A stretch of 64,000 nt of DNA from Leptidea sinapis. Taxonomy: Eukaryota; Arthropoda; Insecta; Lepidoptera; Pieridae. Below the pieces are notes generated by a model. It ran no database searches. It was not told the DNA's origin and saw only the letters and a list, made by a program, of their open reading frames with translations. A program made the position numbers and the translations under genes. Shown here piece by piece: positions 31,500-43,134 of this stretch (the stretch's first letter is position 1; each line of letters begins with the position of its first letter). The DNA is taken from assembly GCF_905404315.1 (NCBI RefSeq), contig NC_066275.1:1736001-1800000 (forward strand), in the 5' to 3' direction.

Positions 31500-32536
31500 A
31501 TCAATTTCATTAATCTTATTTCCATTAGTAAAGTAGTTAAAATAAACTGTTATAAAAGTTGTTTATCGATTATTACAAAAAAAATACTAAATTACAAAAA
31601 TTTCACTTTTTCTTAAACTAAATTTCATATCTAAATGCCCTTTGCATTTTGATATGTTATTCCAATTATCAACTGCGGTGTCTTGAAAGTATGCTATAGT
31701 CAAAGTAATAGACTAAGGCTGGGTTAGGGTTTAAGTCAAATTTAACGTTAACAGTAACGTTGACTTTAACATAGACTGCGAAATGTGTTGCACCATCGTA
31801 GCCCTTGGAATAGTTAAAGTTAAAAAGTGACATATCATAGTACAGGATCCAACTGCACGGTTTTTGATAAAAATAATTTTAAATGAATGTAGAGGGAGTA
31901 TTCAATTAATTAGCAATAGGTTGCCTTTAAAAAAAATATATTTACTATTTACGATAAAGCGTGGTTGCCAGTTAAAAAATAGCCTGCAGAATCGAGCAGT
32001 GGGATCTTAGGCTATGAAATCAATGTCGAATATTTGTTTGACATCTCGTTATTAAACATTAACAATAGCTTGGCAACGGCGAAGATGAGACGGATAACAG
32101 TTACAGTTATGACGTCATCTAAGAATTGTCAAATAGGTGCATCACATTTTTTGCTTAACCAAGGCTTAACCGGTACTTTAACATGTTTGTCGTTGCTATA
32201 GTTATTTTATGCAACGTTTATTTATGAGATCCAAAAAATGTAAACTAAATAATTAACTTCTCAAATATTTCAGTGCTCTCAGACTTGACATTAAATTAGT
32301 TTATTATAAATATCGCTATTATTTGTTATTTTTTTGTTCATTTTTATTGTTATTCTATATTCGCGCTAGTTTCGCGAATTTTGATAATATTACGAGTACC
32401 AACACCAATAGTACCACCCGCATAACGTTGACGTCTGGCATTCCACAACCGCGTGTTTTGCGAGAAATTTCTTGCCTTGCACACCCACTTTGTAGAATCA
32501 ATTACCAGCCGCGGTTTTCCTTACTTAGGGACCTTC
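31500..32536. other. AT-rich stretch, no gene seen
   Basis: One block at 32462-32515 (AGAAATTTCTTGCC, TGTAGAATCAATTACCAGC) is the inverse of 28443-28477, a small shared repeat. The rest shows nothing I recognise. Confidence 0.45.
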
Positions 32537-32660
32537 AACAAAAAAAAAAATCATACTCTCACCTAAAAGGCCGGCAACGCAATTCTTGACACCTGTTGTT
32601 GCGGATGTCCATGGGCGGTTGCCTCTCCTATCCCCATCCCGTGAGCATCTTCCCGTTTAA
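32537..32660 (+). repeat. LINE tail, family Z
   Basis: AAAAGGCCGGCAACGCAATTC, CACCTGTTGTTGCGGATGTC and GGTTGCCTCTCCTATCCCC are the inverse of 26388-26500. Confidence 0.65.
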
Positions 32661-33255
32661 AAATCACTTATATTAAAATCATTTTATTATAAAGATTGTA
32701 TTTATTTTAAAAACAACACTGGCGAAAACAAAAAAAGCATACTGAAGAATTAAATGTAGAAAAAAAAAGTTAAACTTCAACTCAATGACGATTAGTTTGA
32801 ATGCAAATAAAAACTCATAATTTTGTGTGAACGTTAGTTTGTGACCGGGTTGATATACGGTCCATGATTGCCTACGCTCGCTGCAATACATGAAAATTGT
32901 GAAAAACGATAGAGTTTTGAGCATAAATGTTGTCGAATGTCTGCTTGAATATTGCGAATGAAGTGGGAACATGAATGTTTGAATATCGAATAAGTTTTCA
33001 GGTTTGTACCAGAGTGTTTTACTATACTCTTATTCGGATATGTTTTGTAGCTTAACCTATTTACAGTAGGGTTATATAGTTAGTGGGAATGTACTAAAAT
33101 TTAAATTTGTACATCTTTTGTTGGATATTGTGGTGATATCTAATAAGTAAGTAAATCAAATCCTGTTGCGTTGGAGGCACAAGCATTAATAAATAATTTG
33201 TAATTGAATTGTTACTTCATTTCAAATACAAAAATGTAATAATCTGAAAGTGAAA

Positions 33256-33257
<2 letters not shown>
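32661..33257. other. AT-rich stretch, no gene seen
   Basis: The minus-strand frame at 32679-32972 has no recognisable domain and lies in low-complexity DNA. Confidence 0.4.

Positions 33258-33320
<63 letters not shown>
33258..33320. repeat. (AT)n(GT)n compound microsatellite
   Basis: An uninterrupted AT run to 33304 is followed by eight GT units to 33320. It directly precedes a family B copy. Confidence 0.95.
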
Positions 33321-33321
33321 T

Positions 33322-33415
33322 TTATGAAGATAAGGGACGAGACGAGCAGGACGTTCTGATGTTAATTGATATGCCCTGTCCATTACAATGCAGTGCCGCA
33401 CAGGATTCTCGAAAA
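33322..33415 (+). repeat. SINE-like family B, left part (interrupted)
   Basis: TGAAGATAAGGGACGAGACG, GCCCTGTCCATTACAATGC and GTGCCGCACAGGATTCTCG match the start of family B. The unit stops here at an A-rich run and resumes at 34286, after the family D element. Confidence 0.75.
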
Positions 33416-34285
33416 AAAAAATTTAACAAAAAAACAACCGACTTCAAAAACACTGTTCCAAAACAATACATATAATGTGCACTAAAAAGTATAAAAATAA
33501 TTGCGTATTTTTATACAATCTAATTCTAGTTACAATTATTGTAATTTTTGGAATCGGTGGCCTTCCGCTGCGACCCGCTCTCGCCTCTCGCCTCCTCACG
33601 ACTCAAGCACATCTCACCTATAGCTATGTATGTAGTTACAAGCCTATCTTGGATGACACCGACTCCAAAAATTACAATAATCGTAACTAGAATTAGATTG
33701 TATAAAAATACGCAATTATTTTTATACTTTTTTGTACATATTATATATATTTATCGTTTTGGAATAGTGTTTTTGAAGTCAGTTGTTTTTTTGTTAATTT
33801 TTTTTTATTTTTTGATTTTTAGTGAATTTGAAGTACACTAACTTACAACTTGTCTAATTATGTGCAGATATACTAAATTTGTCAATGCAGCAATGAATGT
33901 AAGCGCTTAATTGAAGAGTTCCGGTACTTTGCCATGGATTCCGTTATCAAAACCTAATCAAACTCTCACCAAACTATTTTTGAAGTATATCCTTTCCAAT
34001 AAAAAAAGAATCATCGAAATCGGTTGGCGCGATATTGAGTTATTCGTAAATTTATCATCCAATTTGCTATAAGTATGTATAGCAAATTTAAGACTTTTAT
34101 GATTTTTATCATGGATTCCATTGTCAGATCTGGACCAAATTACAATGGGACCACACGGGAAGCACCAACTTTCAAATAAAAAAATAATTATCAAAATCGG
34201 TTCACCCAGTCGAAAGTTTTGAGGTAACAAACATAAAAAAATACCGACGAATTGAGAACCTCCTGCTTTTTTGAAGTCGGTTAAA
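33416..34285 (+). mobile_element. Foldback-type element, family D, copy 3 (nested in family B)
   Basis: Ends are AACCGACTTCAAAAACAC-like at about 33435 and inverted TTTTTTGAAGTCGGTTA at 34270-34285. Inner palindromic arms, about 33480-33555 and 33655-33735, share TATAAAAATAATTGCGTATT and CTAATTCTAGTTAC inverted, around a GC-rich loop. It is close to copy 2 throughout. It interrupts a family B unit, so it inserted later than that unit. The small frames at 33475-33841 are by-products of the palindrome. Confidence 0.7.
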
Positions 34286-34485
34286 AAACCAAAAATTCTG
34301 AGCCGCACTACAATTACGCTCTTCACCTTGAGACATAAGATGTTAAGTCTAATTTGCCCAGTAATTTCACCGCCCTTCAGACCGAAAAACAGTAATGTTT
34401 ACACATTACTGCTTCACGGCAGAAATAGGCGCCGTTGTGGTACCCGTAATCTAGCCGGGATCCTGTGAAAAGGAGCCTCCCACTG
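34286..34485 (+). repeat. SINE-like family B, right part (resumed)
   Basis: AAAAATTCTGAGCCGCACTAC, CTTGAGACATAAGATGTTAAG, CATTACTGCTTCACGGCAG and GGAGCCTCCCACTGG continue the unit begun at 33322. Confidence 0.75.
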
Positions 34486-34584
34486 GTACTTAAATGTATA
34501 TGACAATTACATTTGACCATTTCAAAGCACGTGTTACTTCTATTATACATACAAACGTTATCATACAAGAAAAAAAGAAGAAAA

Positions 34585-34790
34585 ATTATCTATGTTAGAG
34601 TTGACCCAAAAGGTTCGAACTTTTATAGTTAGACAGTAATTGTATACTCACTACAGATGAATAGATGTGGAAAAACTTTACTAAACTGCCTGAACCTCCA
34701 TTATAACTTGAATTGTTATAATTAAGAGAATAGATAACTTGTAAGCAAGATCTTATGCGAATATATTCCCAATAGTACACTATAAAAGTA
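34585..34790 (+). repeat. Dispersed repeat family H, copy 2
   Basis: GACCCAAAAGGTTCGAACTTT, CTCACTACAGATGAATAG and AAACTGCCTGAACC match 2735-2860 in order and orientation. Confidence 0.55.
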
Positions 34791-34899
34791 TTGCTTTATT
34801 AGTCAATACTATTTAGGTTGACATAACAACGCGGGAGCTGCAGGTGAGCGGGAAAAGGGAACAGAGAGTGTCATGATCAATCCACACGTATTTTATATA

Positions 34900-35625
34900 C
34901 AGTAAAAGCTCTTTATTCGCGGGGTATATGTTTCGTAAATATGCCGCGAATACAGAAACCGTGAATACGGATTGGTAATTTTTATGGAGATATGTTCCTA
35001 GGTGACAAAATAAAAATCAATCATATTATAAAAAAACAATTTAATTGAAGAATTTGACCATACTTATTAATTATTATCTTCAGGCTTAGGCAACGGTTTA
35101 AAGAATTTTATAATTTTTTCTTGCTTGGCAATTTTTAAAAGGTCCTTCAGTTCAAACTGACATTCAGCACTCGCATTAGCAATTTGTCTCTGAAAAATAA
35201 GACTTCGTTCCATAGACGGATCAATTTTCGTAAAGAAATCACAAAGCTCATTCGCCATTTTTAAGCCTTCACTAGGATTTTTCAGAATTAAATGTCACAT
35301 TTCCAGTGCTTGCTGAAGCCTCTTCTTCAATGGGCTGTGAATTTCACATTTCCTCCAAGTCGATTTCAGTCAAATCTTCATCTTGCATTTCAAGCAACTC
35401 CTGAATGTCCACTAGATTCTATCTGTTCGTACCCATCTTGTCCTATTCCATTCTCAATTTCGGCTATGTTGAATTATTTTTATTAATATGCATGTACTAT
35501 ATATACCGATTACATCTGCGAATAAAGAAATCTTTAGCCGCGAATATAGGAATTGAGTCACAATTTATTAATACGCGAATAGTGAAAACGCGAGTGAAGG
35601 AAGCGCGAATAAGGAGCTTTTACAG
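34900..35625 (-). mobile_element. Tigger/pogo-like DNA transposon, deletion derivative
   Basis: The ends CAGTAAAAGCTCTTTATTCG (34900) and, inverted, CTGTAAAAGCTCCTTATTCG (35625) are terminal inverted repeats of the pogo/Tigger type. Both are flanked by TA (34898-34899 and 35626-35627), the superfamily's target duplication. At 726 bp it is far shorter than an autonomous Tigger of about 2.4 kb. Subterminal copies of CGCGAATA-type sequence are present at both ends. Confidence 0.85.
35067..35440 (-). pseudogene. Tigger-like transposase C-terminal remnant
   Basis: Minus-strand frames give an acidic stretch (DIQELLEMQDEDLTEIDLEE at about 35350-35410), then EEEASASTGNVTFNSEK, a stop, and the frame at 35067-35258. 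That frame has MANELCDFFTKIDPSMERSL, FQRQIANASAECQFELKDL and LLKIAKQEKIIKFF. This is the acidic C-terminal tail of Tigger/jerky-type transposases. The DNA-binding CENP-B-like region and the DDE catalytic domain are deleted, so it cannot transpose itself. Confidence 0.7.
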
Positions 35626-36519
35626 TATTCTAGAATACTCTTGCGAGGAAAAAAATATGATAAAATTAACCTTCCCCAATAAAAGTAAAACAAATATTTA
35701 CGTTTTATTTTTCATGCTTTAATGAGTTTATCTAATCATTTGTCATTATATATTAGTATGTGTTAGTTGTAATAAGGTAAAAACAAATTACGGGTTGCAC
35801 TGCGGGAGTGCCGACGGAAGTAAAAACTTATTTTGGCGCGTTAGACATTTTTTTGATTATTGGGTTATTAGGTTATGAATTTCATTTTATTTTTGAATTG
35901 TGTTTTATTAATTACTAGAAACCTTAAAATACATTTAATACTCTTTTATCAATTATCGATAATAATTTCGACAACTCTTGTATCATCATCATTATCATTA
36001 AAATTATTTTAATCTAAAATAGAATCTACATTTACATAATATATATTTACATTTTATTTATCTAGCCGCGTTCGTGGTCTGCTATATGTACATGCCTATA
36101 CGCACACACTACAGCTGCGTCTCGTAACGGTGTCACGAGTCCAGAGATTTTATCTCATCTAAAAATATGCGTACCAAGCTAAAATAAGTTTTCACTTAAA
36201 AAAATCAGATATTAATATTAAACATATAACTTGCAATGAGACACCAACTTAACCAGGATATCATAAAATAATTATTACTGCCCTAGTACGGTATTGTAAA
36301 GTAAAAGGAACGCGTGCTTAATACCTTCGATTATGAGCGTAAAAGCGATATAACAAATTCTACATTTTATTTTTATTTTTACCTATCTTTCAAACTTCTA
36401 TAAATTACCACCTTGATGTAAATAAGTACATAGTAAGAGCATGTGATTGAGTAAATGAGAGGTTATAATATCCACAGAAAATACATAAATATATAATAAC
36501 AGATAATATAAACACAAAA
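35626..36519. other. AT-rich stretch, no gene seen
   Basis: I see no domain, RNA gene or clear repeat copy here. Confidence 0.4.
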
Positions 36520-36910
36520 GAGATCTCTTTTATCTGTTCTGTGATAAAAGGCATTTATTTTTTCAAAATTGAATCCTTTAGAACTCTTTTTGATGTCATT
36601 TCTAATATACGAGTACTAGATACTTCTACCGCTTCGGAAACAAATGGCGCTATGAGGGTGAAAAAGCGGCGGAAGAAACTCTCTCAACATTCTTTTCTTG
36701 CGCTCTTTTTCATGAAATATACAATATTGTACTGTCATTACTACTGCTACAAAATAATCATAATCTAGTCCCAGGCTTTCGGATAACTTAGATATTCAGC
36801 TGTGGAGTAGTAGCATTTACGACAGAGTCATTTATTAATAAAACATTCAAATTTATTTAAAGATAATGAACAGTTGCTGGGACTTTATTATAAAAGTGTA
36901 TACATTTACC
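36520..36910 (+). repeat. Dispersed repeat family E, longest copy
   Basis: It matches 29515-29712 in its first part (CCGCTTCGGAAACAAATGGC, ACAATATTGTACTGTCATTA) and 22241-22380 in its second (TAGTCCCAGGCTTTCGG, GGGACTTTATTATAAAAGTG). It therefore shows how those two partial copies fit into one unit of about 390 bp. Confidence 0.65.
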
Positions 36911-37389
36911 CTTAAAGCTACATGTAAATCAAATATTATATTTTATATTATGGGTGAAACTTATTGAGTTCAGTGAAGACTTGAAACTTCTGTTAACACG
37001 AAAAGAGTTTAATAAACTAATCGTATCTTTTATAAAGCTGAAAAAATCACGATGGAGTAGACGAAGAAGAATCGTTCGAAACTTTTCACGTAGAATAAAG
37101 TTTTTGAAAATAGTCTTCCACAGCTTAGTTAACCTATGGCTGGGTTGCATTAATAAAACATTTATGCCTGAACAGTGCCTGAGACATTATTAGAAAATAT
37201 TTTTTTTTTCAAAATATAACATACACATCTTTGCGCTTTTTTAAATTTTATTTATTTATTTTATTTACTTTACTTAAAACGGTTAACATCAATTCGACAA
37301 GGACGTTATTATAAAATATTTTTTTTTTCAAAATATAACATACTTGTATAGTAAATAAAACAAATAACATTGTTCTCTCATTGTTATTG
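36911..37389. other. No gene seen; short duplicated block
   Basis: TTATTATAAAATATTTTTTT-type sequence with CAAAATATAACATAC occurs at 37190-37225 and again at 37307-37343. The antisense frame pair at 36929-37193 has no recognisable domain. Confidence 0.4.
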
Positions 37390-37426
37390 CTACAGAATAA
37401 TCATGGGAGGTCTGAGATATGGGGAG

Positions 37427-37640
37427 GAGTATGCTCTTTTCTTGAAGGTCCCCAAGTCGTATATTACAGGTGTCAAGAGGTGATAGTATGCTCTTTTCTT
37501 GAAGGTCCCTAAGTCGTATCTCACAGGTGTCAAGAGATGGGAGTATGCTCTTTTCTTGAAGGTCCCTAAGTCGTATTTCACAGGTCTCAAGAGATGGGAG
37601 TATGCTCTTTTCTTGAAGGGCCCTAAGTCCTACCTCACTA
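37427..37640 (-). repeat. 57-bp tandem repeat, about 3.8 units, in frame
   Basis: Units start at 37427, 37484, 37541 and 37598, exactly 57 bp apart. Each contains GTATGCTCTTTTCTTGAAGG and AAGTCGTAT. On the minus strand this is a 19-codon unit read as YDLGTFKKRAYSHLLTPVR in an open frame (37390-37590). DLGTFKKRAY is the C-terminal motif of family C/Z LINE ORF2, so a LINE-derived segment has been amplified in register. Confidence 0.9.
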
Positions 37641-37735
37641 ATTTTTCAATAATCTTGAGCGGTGCTGCATTGCAATGGGCAGGGCGTATCAATTAGCAAG
37701 CTGCTCGTCTCGTCTCTTATTTTCATAAAAAAAAT
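37641..37735 (-). repeat. SINE-like family B, 5' end only
   Basis: CTTGAGCGGTGCTGCATTGC, AATGGGCAGGGCGTATCAAT and CTCGTCTCGTCTCTTATTTT are the inverse of the family B 5' end. It abuts the tandem repeat. Confidence 0.65.
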
Positions 37736-39044
37736 ATAATGAACAAATTATTATCAATTATTATGATGATGTGATTAAAAATAATGAATATTTTTTTACA
37801 GCTATGCATTATTACAGATAATACTTTCGTACGACGGAGTCACAAGTTAGAAAAAATATCTTTGTGTAGACTTTAATCAGTTGAAAGTAATTCATACTCC
37901 ATATATTATACTCTATCACTATATCCTAGTCGTACACTCATGCTACACTTTGATCATATCATTGATTCAACTACATCTTTTACTGAAGCTGACTTAACCG
38001 GGTAGCTTGATATTGTTAATATAGTCGGGGATCGTGTTATCTACAGAAGGCCTACCATCAACTTTTAAGTAGCGATGCAATTCCGATGCAATTCAGTTTA
38101 GGTACCTAAACAGAATCGCTAAAATACATACCATGAAGTGCCTTTTACTGAATGGCGCTTGGATCGATTATGAAGAATGACCGAAATAAATTTGTCTGTG
38201 ATCCGCAGTGTGAGAAAGAGATGACGCTCTACAGCCGTTGCATAAGTTTGTTCCTCTTACTCGAACCATATGTGTTGTGTTTCGAAACCTAAAATGATAT
38301 TATTTTAGCAGTTTTTTTATGTAGAAAATACTAAAAATACATTTTAAAATTGCGCTTTGTAGCGTCAAAATTATAAATCATTAAGCCCTTTTTAGTACTT
38401 ATTAAAAAATAGTAATATAAATATATATAGTTCTTTGAATTACAAATTAAAGGTTTGCTTCGGTGTTTTCATAAAAATAACGAGTTATGAACGCACCGCC
38501 AATGATGTTTAATTGGACAGGAGCACAGAGTTTAGCTCGGACCTTACTGCCTCGTCTTTAGTATTTTCATTTTCGGTATTTTGTTTTACAAAAAAGTCCA
38601 ATAAAGTATTCTCATCTCATCTTTCATCAACTAAATTTTCCTTTTCTTTATGTTTTCACAATTGTAATGTAATTAACAACACGTTTCACTTTCCGCTAAG
38701 GAAGTAGCAACTTTTTCGAATCGCTCACTTTGATACATAAGCTATCCAGTTTAGGTTAAAATATTACCTCATGGTATGAATGAATGAACGAACTAAATCT
38801 ACTTCATTTGGTAAAATGATGTCGTGGTATGTAATAGCAAAGCAGTTCATTTTAGGTCGTCAAATAAATCGCAATGAGAGTACATGATAGGCCTGCAGGT
38901 ATATATATGCAGCTATAACTTTATATATTTTTGTCTGTCGTGGCTTTATCCCAAAAACTTCGTTAGAGTTCTACTTCAACTATTTTGGTACATATTTCAA
39001 TAAATATTGTAATATATTACACCTTATTATTTTACACATTATTA
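37736..39044. other. AT-rich stretch, no gene seen
   Basis: I recognise no feature here. The short frame at 38513-38707 has no domain. Confidence 0.4.
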
Positions 39045-39275
39045 TTTTTCAAGGAGCTTTCTTCCCCGTACTACTAAGCTGTGGAATGAGCTTCCTTGTG
39101 CGGTGTTTCCGGGACGATACGACATGGGTACCTTCAAAAAAAGAGCGCACACCTTCCTTAAAGGCCGGCAACGCTCTTGTGATTCCTCTGGTGTTGCAAG
39201 AGAATGTGGGCGGCGGTGATCACTTAACACCGGAGGTACGCTCGTTTGTCCTCCTATTCCATAAAAAAAAAACAC
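39045..39275 (+). pseudogene. LINE ORF2 C-terminal tail, family C
   Basis: The plus strand reads TTKLWNELPCAVFPGRYDMG, TFKKRAHTFLKGRQRSC, then VARECG. LWNELP at the start and FKKRxxxFLK at the end are the common terminal motifs of non-LTR retrotransposon ORF2 proteins. The copy is truncated 5' and followed by CTATTCCATAAAAAAAAAAC, a LINE-like A-rich end. Confidence 0.7.
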
Positions 39276-39925
39276 ATTTATAGAGTCTGTGCAGGTAAAC
39301 CTTTTTTCAAACTAGGATTCTGTTTGCGATATTTTTTTAGATTCTAGATTGCCTTGGAAATTATAATATAAATGAAAAATAAATCACAATTGCTATATAT
39401 CTATGGAATGCTTCTTTTAGTAACAGATGGTGAAAATTTTAAAGACAGTTAGTGAAAGCCGACGCAAGAGAAATTGTGTAAAATAATAACAGCAAGAAAC
39501 AGTTAACGAAGCAGGAGAAAACAGTGATATTTTCACTTCTATTTATATATATACACAAATTAACAAAAGCATACCCTTATCAGATGATAAATTAAATCAT
39601 TTTTTTAATTGGCTTTAAGGATTCGCCGAATCATGTCAAACCAAATATAGGTGCTTACCGGCACAAAGGAACCTTGATCTTGAAACAAATTAAGCAAGTA
39701 TAAAATTACCGTTATCAGATAATAATTGAATAATTTTCACGACTTACATAAGATTATGTACCTTCGTAACAATATTGTTAGTTATTGAAGGTCACACCGA
39801 ACGAGTTGAAGAATTCGAAAGATACGCGGATATAGCGGTGTCATAGACATATTATCTAGTTCATAAACAAAGTTAAACAACTTTGTAAACACAAAAAGAT
39901 GTTCTTTTCATTCTTTTTATACTTT
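39276..39925. other. AT-rich stretch, no gene seen
   Basis: Nothing is recognised. Confidence 0.4.
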
Positions 39926-40207
39926 CCACAGGAAGCCGGCTAGATTATCGGTACCACAACGGCACCTTATTCTGCCGTGAAGCAGTAATGTGTAAACATT
40001 ACTGTGTTTCGGTCTGAAGGGCACCGTTGCTAGTGAAATTACTGGGCAAATAAGACTTAACATCTTATGTCTGAAGGTGACGAGTGCAATTGTAGTGCCG
40101 CTCATAATTTTTGGGTTTTTCAAGAATACTGAGCGGCAGTGCATTGTTGTGGGTAGGGCGTATCAATTACCATCAGCTGAACGCCCTGCTCGTCTCGTCC
40201 CTTTTTT
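39926..40207 (-). repeat. SINE-like family B, full-length copy
   Basis: The inverse runs from AAAAGGGACGAGACGAGC through GCCCTACCCACAACAATGC, TGAGCGGCACTACAATTGC, TTACTGCTTCACGGCAG to AGCCGGCTTCCTGTGG. It aligns over its whole length with 61345-61625 and is the best reference for this family in the window. Confidence 0.75.
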
Positions 40208-41124
40208 CATAAAAAAAAACTTGATTTCATTCAGTAACTAAGCGATATACTTAAGGGTCTGGGCGATACTTATGAAGCCATATGATCAGTTTATATTATT
40301 GGTACAAAGCAAGGAGTATATTACTGACCTCTGTTAAACCGGTGTTTTCCGAACGCTGTAGTCCTAACACGTAATAATATCACATTACATCAAAATTCTA
40401 AAAGACTAAAACTTCTATTGAGATTGCTTTATTATTTCAACATTACATACATTACCTTCATCAAATTGAAAATTTGAGCAATTAAATTAGTCGATATACA
40501 TTTTTTTTTGCCAAGGATGACCAGAAACTTGCATTTTTTTTAACAAATTCTAGTATAAAAATAGTAACTTGGTGACAGCAGCCATCTCAATGACGCAATG
40601 CAGTATCCTCAAAGTCTTAACTGTAACAGAATAATGTAAATATTTATACGATTCGTGTTATCTGCATGATTCAGCAGTTTCGTCATAAATCTTCAGACGT
40701 AATAAAAAGTTTTCTTATAAATCCACTAACTTCAAACCCTATTCGAGTAAAAACCCACTCAGATGTAGGCCGCAACGAACTAATCGTTCACTTAAAGCCT
40801 TCAATTAATCGATCCAAGCGAGACCCATGTCAAGATGTTTCCGACAAGATCTCAATAGAACTCACCTAAGTTTGATGTTCCACCGTCACTCGTCTATGAT
40901 GGATATAGGTATCAAACTGTGTGGATGGGTTACCTGGGGAATTTACAGGAAAGTTATTAGAAGGTATTCTATATTACTTATAGCGGGTATGTTTACTTAG
41001 TTATTGGTTTAGCAGCAATTTTACATAAGAATATTTCTTAAACTATTAACAATTAATATACATGCACAGGATAAGCAAAATCATTTAAAGGTAAACACTA
41101 CATGTTAATTTCCCTTATCATTAC
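40208..41124. other. No gene seen
   Basis: A plus-strand frame of 67 codons at 40666-40869 lies in slightly less AT-rich DNA and has no recognisable domain. An exon cannot be ruled out but is not supported. Confidence 0.4.
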
Positions 41125-41495
41125 TTTATATATATAAATTACGTGTCACGTTGTTTGCCCGCGATGTACTACTAAACTAATGAACTGATTTAAATGGGGA
41201 TTACTTCATGGAGTGCACTTTAATCCAACTTGAGAGATAGGATAGTTTTTATTTCGATTTGGGACCCATAATTATTTTTATTTCCAATATTTGTTTTGTA
41301 TGGACATATTTTCTGTGAGAGAATTTATTGACGCACGGTTTGACAGTTCTGCTGTGAATCAATTTCATTATGACAACAAGAAGCATATTTATTATGTTAC
41401 GAAATAATTCTTGATGTTCTGAAAAATTATTGACAAATTCATCAAAAACATTATTTTATTTATTATGTACAGAGCAACGTCTGTTTGGTAAGCTA
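41125..41495 (+). repeat. Inverted repeat pair, left member (family I)
   Basis: The blocks ATTACGTGTCACGTTGTTTG, ATTACTTCATG, CTTGAGAGATAGGATAGTTTT, TATTTCGATTTGGGACCCA, ATTTGTTTTGTATGGACATA and ACGCACGGTTTGACAGTTC all recur inverted at 43690-44045. It is a non-coding dispersed element. Confidence 0.75.
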
Positions 41496-42116
41496 GTTAC
41501 TTTATAAATCTAAAAGTGAGTTAATACCTAACGAATTGAGAATTGTTTTAAGGATAGGTAACTAAATATAGAAAAATCTAAATCTAAGCTAAGTAAATAT
41601 AAAATAAAATAAAGTAATCTAAAATTAAAATATGTTATAACTAACATAGCAAAGTAATCTATCACACTCATGACTGGCTGACTAGATTGCTGATAACTAA
41701 TTGACGAATAGTGTTAAGGGATGATTATGGATTTGTTCTTCATTCGCCCCGCAAAGTTGCGTCCCACACAAAAAATTATCTTTTCGCCTTAGATTTAATT
41801 CCTATTTCGTCTCGAAAATAACAATAATGAATAATTTTATTTTATTCTTGTTTAGTCCCACTTTTTGTTCCTTATTCGCCTCAGGTAGTAATTTATGTGT
41901 TTTACAACTTGTTTTGTACGGACAGCGTACAAAATATTTTAATTAATCTTATTTTTGACAATGTATTATAAATGAACTTGTTAGTACTCAATACTAGTAA
42001 TCAATTAATGGCAACAGGAGCCTTTTTAACCTTTAAATGCATAGAATATAACATATCCTGTAATAGGTTTACGATCTCTTTTCATGCCATCGTTTGGTCT
42101 CGGATAAGCTATGCAA

Positions 42117-42141
42117 TATATAAATATATATATATATATAT
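42117..42141. repeat. AT-rich microsatellite
   Basis: A short AT dinucleotide run with one interruption. Confidence 0.7.
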
Positions 42142-42149
42142 AGAATATT

Positions 42150-42285
42150 GTTATAATTCACTTTTTTTTCTGGCCGTACTTAAATAACATTTAATGAAGT
42201 GACCCGATACAGGAATAAAAATAAACGTGGGACGAAACAGGAATGTGGGACGAAAACTCGAGGTGAAACAGGAACAAACCTGATT
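42150..42285 (-). repeat. Dispersed repeat family K, copy 1
   Basis: CTGGCCGTACTTAAATAACA, GAAGTGACCCGATACAGG, AATAAACGTGGGACGAAACAG and AAACTCGAGGTGAAACAGG are the inverse of 58205-58320. The unit itself contains the motif GGGACGAAACAGGAA and variants two to three times. Confidence 0.7.
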
Positions 42286-43134
42286 ATGTTCTATACGTTC
42301 TATACATTAAATTGAAAAGAAATATACTTTTTAGTGTTTTAAACTCGATTGATAGGAACCCATAAATGAGTACAGTCGTTGATTTGCCTGAGACATATTT
42401 TGTGTTAGAGAAGGTAAAATGTAGGCGATACACATTTCCTAATTTTCCATATTTATCAATTAGTGCACGGACGAGTAAATATGAGGAATCCGTGTCACCT
42501 ACATAACAGTGAAGCATCAAAACAAGCCAGTTAACGTGTAAATACATAGCCCAACGCACACACTATCGTCTGTGACGGGTGAGTTTACGTCGCATAAAAA
42601 TATTTGTAAAATGCTCTTGTGTATTCAGAAAGTGTATAAAATCAATGAAGAAATCAATGAATTAAAAAAATCGGAGTTTAAAGTAATGTTGCTATATAAT
42701 AATAATATTGACACACTTTTTACACAAATTATCTTGCCCCAAATTAACCATATATAGCCTGTGTTATGGGTTGCAAGACAACGATATATTTAATACAATA
42801 TACTTACTTAAATATACATACATAATAATACTATGACTAATAACGGGACATCATTTGTGTTATCTGGTATCCCCCATTACTGCACACATACTAGCTTAAA
42901 GGTGCTTCACTTGTTAATATCGCGGCGCGGAGTCCTTCTTTTTTTACTCGTCCTCACGGACGATAGTGTTGCTATAGCTTGCTATATATATATTTGGATA
43001 GTATATATATTAGTAATGCTTTTTTTATTATTTTATCTTAAAATAATACAAAGTCCTGTAAAACTGTTTACACAGTTTGTCTACAGGATCGAGCGAGTCT
43101 CATAAAATAAATCTTAAAGCGTATTTTACAAATG

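Noticed and set aside
40666..40869. Possible host exon in a 67-codon frame
   Set aside because: No domain, no convincing splice signals with a partner exon, and the length is within chance for this composition.
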